Shown here one piece after another: positions 60,627 to 64,000 of a stretch of DNA of 64,000 nucleotides. The stretch is from Cercozoa sp. M6MM. Taxonomy: Eukaryota; Endomyxa: Ascetosporea. The notes beneath the pieces are model-generated. The model did no database searches. It was not told the DNA's origin and was given only the letters and a program-made list of their open reading frames with translations. Made by a program: the position numbers and the translations under genes. Numbering within the stretch: position 1 is the stretch's first letter; each line of letters begins with the position of its first letter. Location of the stretch: assembly GCA_040357565.1 (NCBI GenBank), contig JBDODJ010000001.1; one strand, written 5' to 3'.

Positions 60627-61391
60627 ATGGTGCCTATTCCGAGTTCGCATCGGCAGCAAACCGCCGGCATCAGCATGTCACACGCTGGCGTTGCCGGCTC
60701 TCCGACCCCTCAGACTCGCGTACAATAATTTATATTCAAGGCCTAAAGCAGTACAGTAGGTACTGTACTGTACGGTACTGTGCGGTAATACTGGGTTTTT
60801 CTTATTCCACACGTGCAGTATGGGCAGCGAGCGATGTCGCGCGACTTCCAGCACGGACTGTTGTCTTGGTACTGGGAATGTACTGCTATAGACTTTCAAC
60901 ATGCTAGATCCTGATCGTGATGGTCGTACCTGTCTTGGTCAGCTGTTCGGCTGGCTCGGGATTCTGCATCTACACATAGTAAACACACCATTGATAATCA
61001 TGGAACACTCGTGCCGTGCGTGAGTGGCACATTGACACACGGTAATCAATGATACCTGCAGCTGTTGCGGAGCGTGCGCGAATGCTTCGGTGCGCAACTC
61101 GTACGACAACTCGAACTGGTGCTTCAATTGTCTCTGCCTGACGCCGGCAATGAACCGCAACATCATCCGTGAGGGATACGGGATCGAAGGCAACTGCTGC
61201 AGCGATATCTGCATTGGCGTGTTCTGCATGCCCTGCTCGACGTGCCAGCTCATGGCTGAGGTACCGATACCAGTTTGCAGTTTTCTACATTTTCGATGAC
61301 TGGTGTCGGATTGTCGGCGTCTCAGCATTCCTTGACTGCCTTCTTGTAGGTCGAAGCACGCGGTCCTACTAACCAAGCCGTCGTGATGTAG
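60627..61391 (+). CDS. PLAC8 / Cys-rich family protein
   Basis: PLAC8-family proteins (placenta-specific 8, plant FWL/CNR and PCR) are small Cys-rich proteins, often membrane associated, linked to organ size, metal transport or cell motility. Exons: 60627-60720, 60819-60868, 60943-60978, 61062-61260 and 61350-61391. Protein: Pro/Gln N-end MVPIPSSHRQQTAGISMSHA, then YGQRAMSRDFQHGLLSC, CSAGSGFCIYTYCCGACANA, SNWCFNCLCLTPAMNRNIIR, EGYGIEGNCCSDICIGVFCM, PCSTCQLMAEV and EARGPTNQAVVM, stop TAG 61389-61391. The GLxSC, the CC..C run and the CCxDxCxxxFCxPCxxCQ core are all present. The third exon is a 36-nt micro-exon; I chose it because it restores both frame and the first Cys pair. Donors include GTACAA, GTACTG and GTACCG. 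Confidence 0.9.
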
Positions 61392-61729
61392 CGCTGCCGT
61401 TGTAATCCTGGTGACAGTAACTTTAGTACAGTAGCACTGATGCATCGACGTACAATAGTAGGTAGTATCTGAAAGGTAAAGTAGGAGCGAAAGAAGACGG
61501 GCGTCCTTAGGAACGAGAAAAGAAAAACGGCACACGAAAGTCCAGCGGTCGCAGTTGAACTTTGAATCTTGAGATTCGCAACTGACTCGCTGTCTTTGTG
61601 CACGTGGCTTGCTTAGCGCAGCAAGAACAACACTGGCAGTGCCAGAACTGCTGCAGCCCCGAACTGGAGTCGAGCAGCACCACTGGTGCCGGTCGCACGT
61701 TGTGGCTCAACAGGCTACTTAAAACACAG
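61392..61729. other. Tail-to-tail region, possible last exon of the minus-strand gene
   Basis: A Cys-rich minus-strand frame here (FWHCQCCSCCAKQATCTK) is open but its splice phase to the preceding exon does not fit, so I do not include it in the neighbouring gene. Confidence 0.3.
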
Positions 61730-62891
61730 TCAATTAAAAACAACAGTGCAACGCAGGAAAAAAAGTAAAATGAGCCATACGATATGGCTCGGATAGGGTT
61801 TCGGCTCAATCGTAGGCGAATCTGTAGGGGAAGCGGTAGTAGGCGCGTCCGTTGGAGCAGGTGTGGTAGGCACTTTCGTCGTTACGCCAGGAGTAGTCGC
61901 CGATCCAGAAGGCGCTGGTGTCTGTTGTGCGCACAGCTGCTTCGGGCACGGAACAGGAACGTTCTTGCACTCGTTGCAGAGACTGTTCAACACGAAGGCG
62001 TTAGTCACAATGTCGAAGCACTGGAAGATGTGCTCGGTCGCACATGTCAGATCGACGACTGAACATGTCAAAATTATATGGGATTGCAGTAAATTTACAC
62101 AGTCATGTACATGGGGGGGGGGGGTAGAACATATTCCCGTACCGTCGTACATGCTCAGTAAATGCGTCTTGTGAGTCAAGTCGTGACAGTTAGCAAAGTC
62201 GGCAGCTTCTTTGGCCTGGCATACGAGACGGCCCGGGCACTGCTGCGGCAGACATGGCACGTACTTCACAACACGCGGGTCGGCCTTGCTGCTCTCACAA
62301 GCCCAGGTACATTTATACCGTAGTGTTGAGCTACGTCCTTAGACATTCGTAATTTACAATATAAATTTGGTACCATGCGAAAGCCTTGGAGCAGTCGCCG
62401 TTCTGGAAGCAGTCGTGCACCAAAGTGAAGGCATCCGGATTCTCCACAGGGTCGAGGGATGCACAGGGGCCCGAAGGGGTAGGAGTCGAGGAGGGACTTG
62501 GCACAGGCGTAGGTGTCGGAGAGGGACTTGGCACAGGCGTAGGTGTCGGCGAAGGACTTGGCACAGGCGTGGGTGTCGGTGAAGGGCTCGGTACGGGCGT
62601 AGGTGTCGGCGAAGGACTTGGCACAGGCGTAGGTGTCGGTGAAGGACTCGGTACGGGCGTAGGGGTCGGAGACGGGCTCGGTACGGGCGTGGGAGTTGGG
62701 GACGGACTCGGTACGGGCGTAGGTGTTGGCGAAGGACTTGGCACAGGCGTGGGAGTCGGGGACGGACTCGGTACGGGCGTAGGAGTCGGAGAAGGACTCG
62801 AAGTGGGAGTTTTCCAGCCCTGGTAGACCGAGTCGGCAGTCACGGCGTGACTGACGAGGACAGACAGGACAGTGGCCAAGAACAGCTTCAT
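61730..62891 (-). CDS. Secreted/anchored protein with PSPTPTPV repeats
   Basis: Met at 62891: [19 protein letters not shown] is a signal peptide. About eleven copies of an octapeptide PSPTPTPV (62490-62790, 24-bp DNA unit) form a Pro/Thr/Ser stalk. Next comes a Cys-bearing module: [30 protein letters not shown], then across a GTACCA intron [39 protein letters not shown] and, after another intron, [20 protein letters not shown] and [19 protein letters not shown] second Pro/Thr-rich stretch ([20 protein letters not shown]) leads to a hydrophobic end [18 protein letters not shown] and TGA, which could be a membrane anchor or a GPI signal. The module's Cys spacing is not one I can name. Likely cell-surface or extracellular-matrix protein; function unknown. 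Confidence 0.65.
62490..62790. repeat. 24-bp coding minisatellite
   Basis: On the + strand about eleven units of GGACTTGGCACAGGCGTAGG-like 24-mers, coding PSPTPTPV on the minus strand. Units differ mainly at third codon positions (GGACTTGGCACAGG versus GGACTCGGTACGGG), and these variants are interleaved. Confidence 0.9.
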
Positions 62892-63347
62892 ATGGACCGG
62901 AACGATGCGATTTGACAGCGGAACAACTTAGGTGTCACTGTGCTTGTTTCGAACGGGATTCGGAGGAACGGTTGATCAGATGGAACTGAACGTTCGCTGG
63001 TAACTCGAATGCACAACTGAGAACGTAATCAAATCGGATGCCGGAGTGAAGCAACCCAACTGGACTGAATCTTTCGGGAAAATAGAGCCCGAAGACCATT
63101 TAGTGTTCGGCAAATGTCATTCACCTAAACGTTGACATCTGTCATGTCCTTACAACAGGCAGTAAAGTAACGAAATTGCAGCTTTTCAGAGCTTTCCTAG
63201 TTTAGTCTGGGCCAGGCCAACATCTTGATTACGCCCATACCTATGTGAGCGCACGCAGCGCGACGCAGCTTTCTTTCGGACTTTGTGCAGAAAATAAAAA
63301 CGCATGAACCGACGCTCGGCCCTCGATACATCTAGCCAGAGCTTGGA
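62892..63347. promoter_or_regulatory. Divergent promoter interval between two secreted-protein genes
   Basis: 456 bp between oppositely transcribed genes that both encode signal peptides. AAATAAAA at about 63290-63300 is the only A/T-rich element near the + start. Confidence 0.35.
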
Positions 63348-63957
63348 ATGCGTCTGTGCAAGCAAGTGTTGTGCTTCCTAGGACTGATCGGGACAGTACC
63401 AGTCTCTGGTGCTCGTGCCAGTCAGGATGCCGAAGCCTTTCGAGAGTTGAGACATGTCGCTTGTGATTTACGTGGCGCAGAGGTGCGACTCCAGCCGCTG
63501 CTGGTCGACAACTCAGGACTGGTCAATTTTACTATTCTTTCCGTCTGAGTTTTATGCAAGATTAAGATTACAGTATCGATTTAATTCGCAGACTGAAGGA
63601 GTCAAAGCAATGGTGACCCAGATCCACTTCTTGCTGACTTCGTCGAGCGATATCGTTGAAGAATTCTGCCAAGAAAAAGAACGTGCCGATGTGAAGGCCA
63701 AAGTTGGTGCTAATCGTAGTGTCACGTCTGACTTTGACTTGAGTTTGACTGCATTAAGCGACTCGGACGAGGACAGTGACAGCAGCGACTTAGACTGGAA
63801 TGTCGTGACTCCGAAACCTCAACAACCTGAGAGAATCCAGGAGGCTGTCACTCCCGAGATCAAGCTTCCTCTCGATCTGAGCGACAATGACGGCACAGAA
63901 ATCGCTGTTCCTGGTGCCAACGGACAGCCTGTCTGCATGAAGTACATTACCTATTAA
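63348..63957 (+). CDS. Small secreted acidic protein, unknown
   Basis: Exons 63348-63542 and 63592-63957 join in frame across a 49-nt intron. The N-end MRLCKQVLCFLGLIGTVPVS is a plausible signal peptide. The mature part begins SQDAEAFRELRHVACDLRGA, VRLQPLLVDNSGLVNFTILS, EGVKAMVTQIHFLLTSSSDI and VEEFCQEKERADVKAKVGA, which could be a small alpha/beta domain with two Cys. The last 90 residues are acidic and Ser-rich (LTALSDSDEDSDSSDLDWNV) and end CMKYITY with TAA at 63955-63957. No recognised family. A secreted or luminal location is inferred only from the N-terminus. Confidence 0.6.
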
Positions 63958-63973
63958 TGAAGCATTCACAGTA

Positions 63974-64000
63974 CTGTGTGTGTGTGTGTGTGTGTGTGTG
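63974..64000. repeat. (TG)n microsatellite at window edge
   Basis: Pure TG run continuing past the window end. Confidence 0.95.

Overview
This is a window of eukaryotic nuclear genome with small, densely packed, intron-rich genes. It is probably from a flagellated or ciliated unicellular eukaryote. Two tubulin-tyrosine-ligase-like genes (TTLL9-like and TTLL4-like) point to an axoneme. An RGS protein, a CDCA7-type zinc finger, a PARP6/8-like enzyme, a PLAC8 protein and histidine ammonia-lyase argue against a land plant. A very large membrane metallophosphoesterase of a family I know mainly from plants and various protists argues against a typical animal. I cannot name the species. The assembly carries seven runs of N (six of exactly 100, one of 10), most of them beside CA/TG, GA or G-rich low-complexity sequence.

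Layout, left to right: NUFIP1-like (+, 455-1358); PARP6/8-like (-, 1657-4390, 5' end lost near a gap); single C2H2 zinc-finger protein (+, 4709-5665); SET-domain methyltransferase of the SETD3/Rubisco-LSMT type (-, 5905-8954); TTLL9-like (+, 9130-11050); CDCA7-type zinc finger (+, 11862-13563); small GTPase (-, 14228-14938); FAM136A-like (+, 15237-15901); coiled-coil protein (-, 16079-17170); TTLL4-like (+, 17375-20436); RGS protein (+, 21241-22273); type I membrane protein (+, 23148-26551); repeat protein with a basic tail (-, 26933-28893); C-terminal part of histidine ammonia-lyase (-, 29310-29853, cut by a gap); unrecognised gene (-, 30031 to about 32110); a zinc-finger block and a long Tudor-like-headed gene that may be one transcription unit (-, 32233-40703); histone deacetylase (+, 41034-42761); mucin-like type I membrane protein with a QYGAQP tail (+, 42992-45212); fibronectin-III-like receptor (-, 45795-47708); two-TM protein (-, 47954-48900); pyruvate kinase (+, 49220-52020, 20 exons); multi-TM metallophosphoesterase (-, 52603-58822); MRTO4 ribosome factor (+, 59095-60031); PLAC8 protein (+, 60627-61391); [14 protein letters not shown] secreted protein (-, 61730-62891); small secreted acidic protein (+, 63348-63957).

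Genes alternate strand, often as divergent pairs with about 170-460 bp between start codons or as tail-to-tail pairs. Introns are mostly about 45-90 nt. Exon joins were worked out by hand from reading-frame continuity and family resemblance, so gene spans are firmer than single splice sites; where a join failed I say so.

Three genome-wide habits stand out. Many 5' splice sites read GT-A-C rather than GTRAG (10 of the 19 pyruvate kinase introns). Many introns are built from telomere-like TTTACCCC-type tracts, usually C-rich on the coding strand. A perfect 10-bp palindrome, TCCGCGCGGA, occurs six times in introns, exons and a promoter interval.
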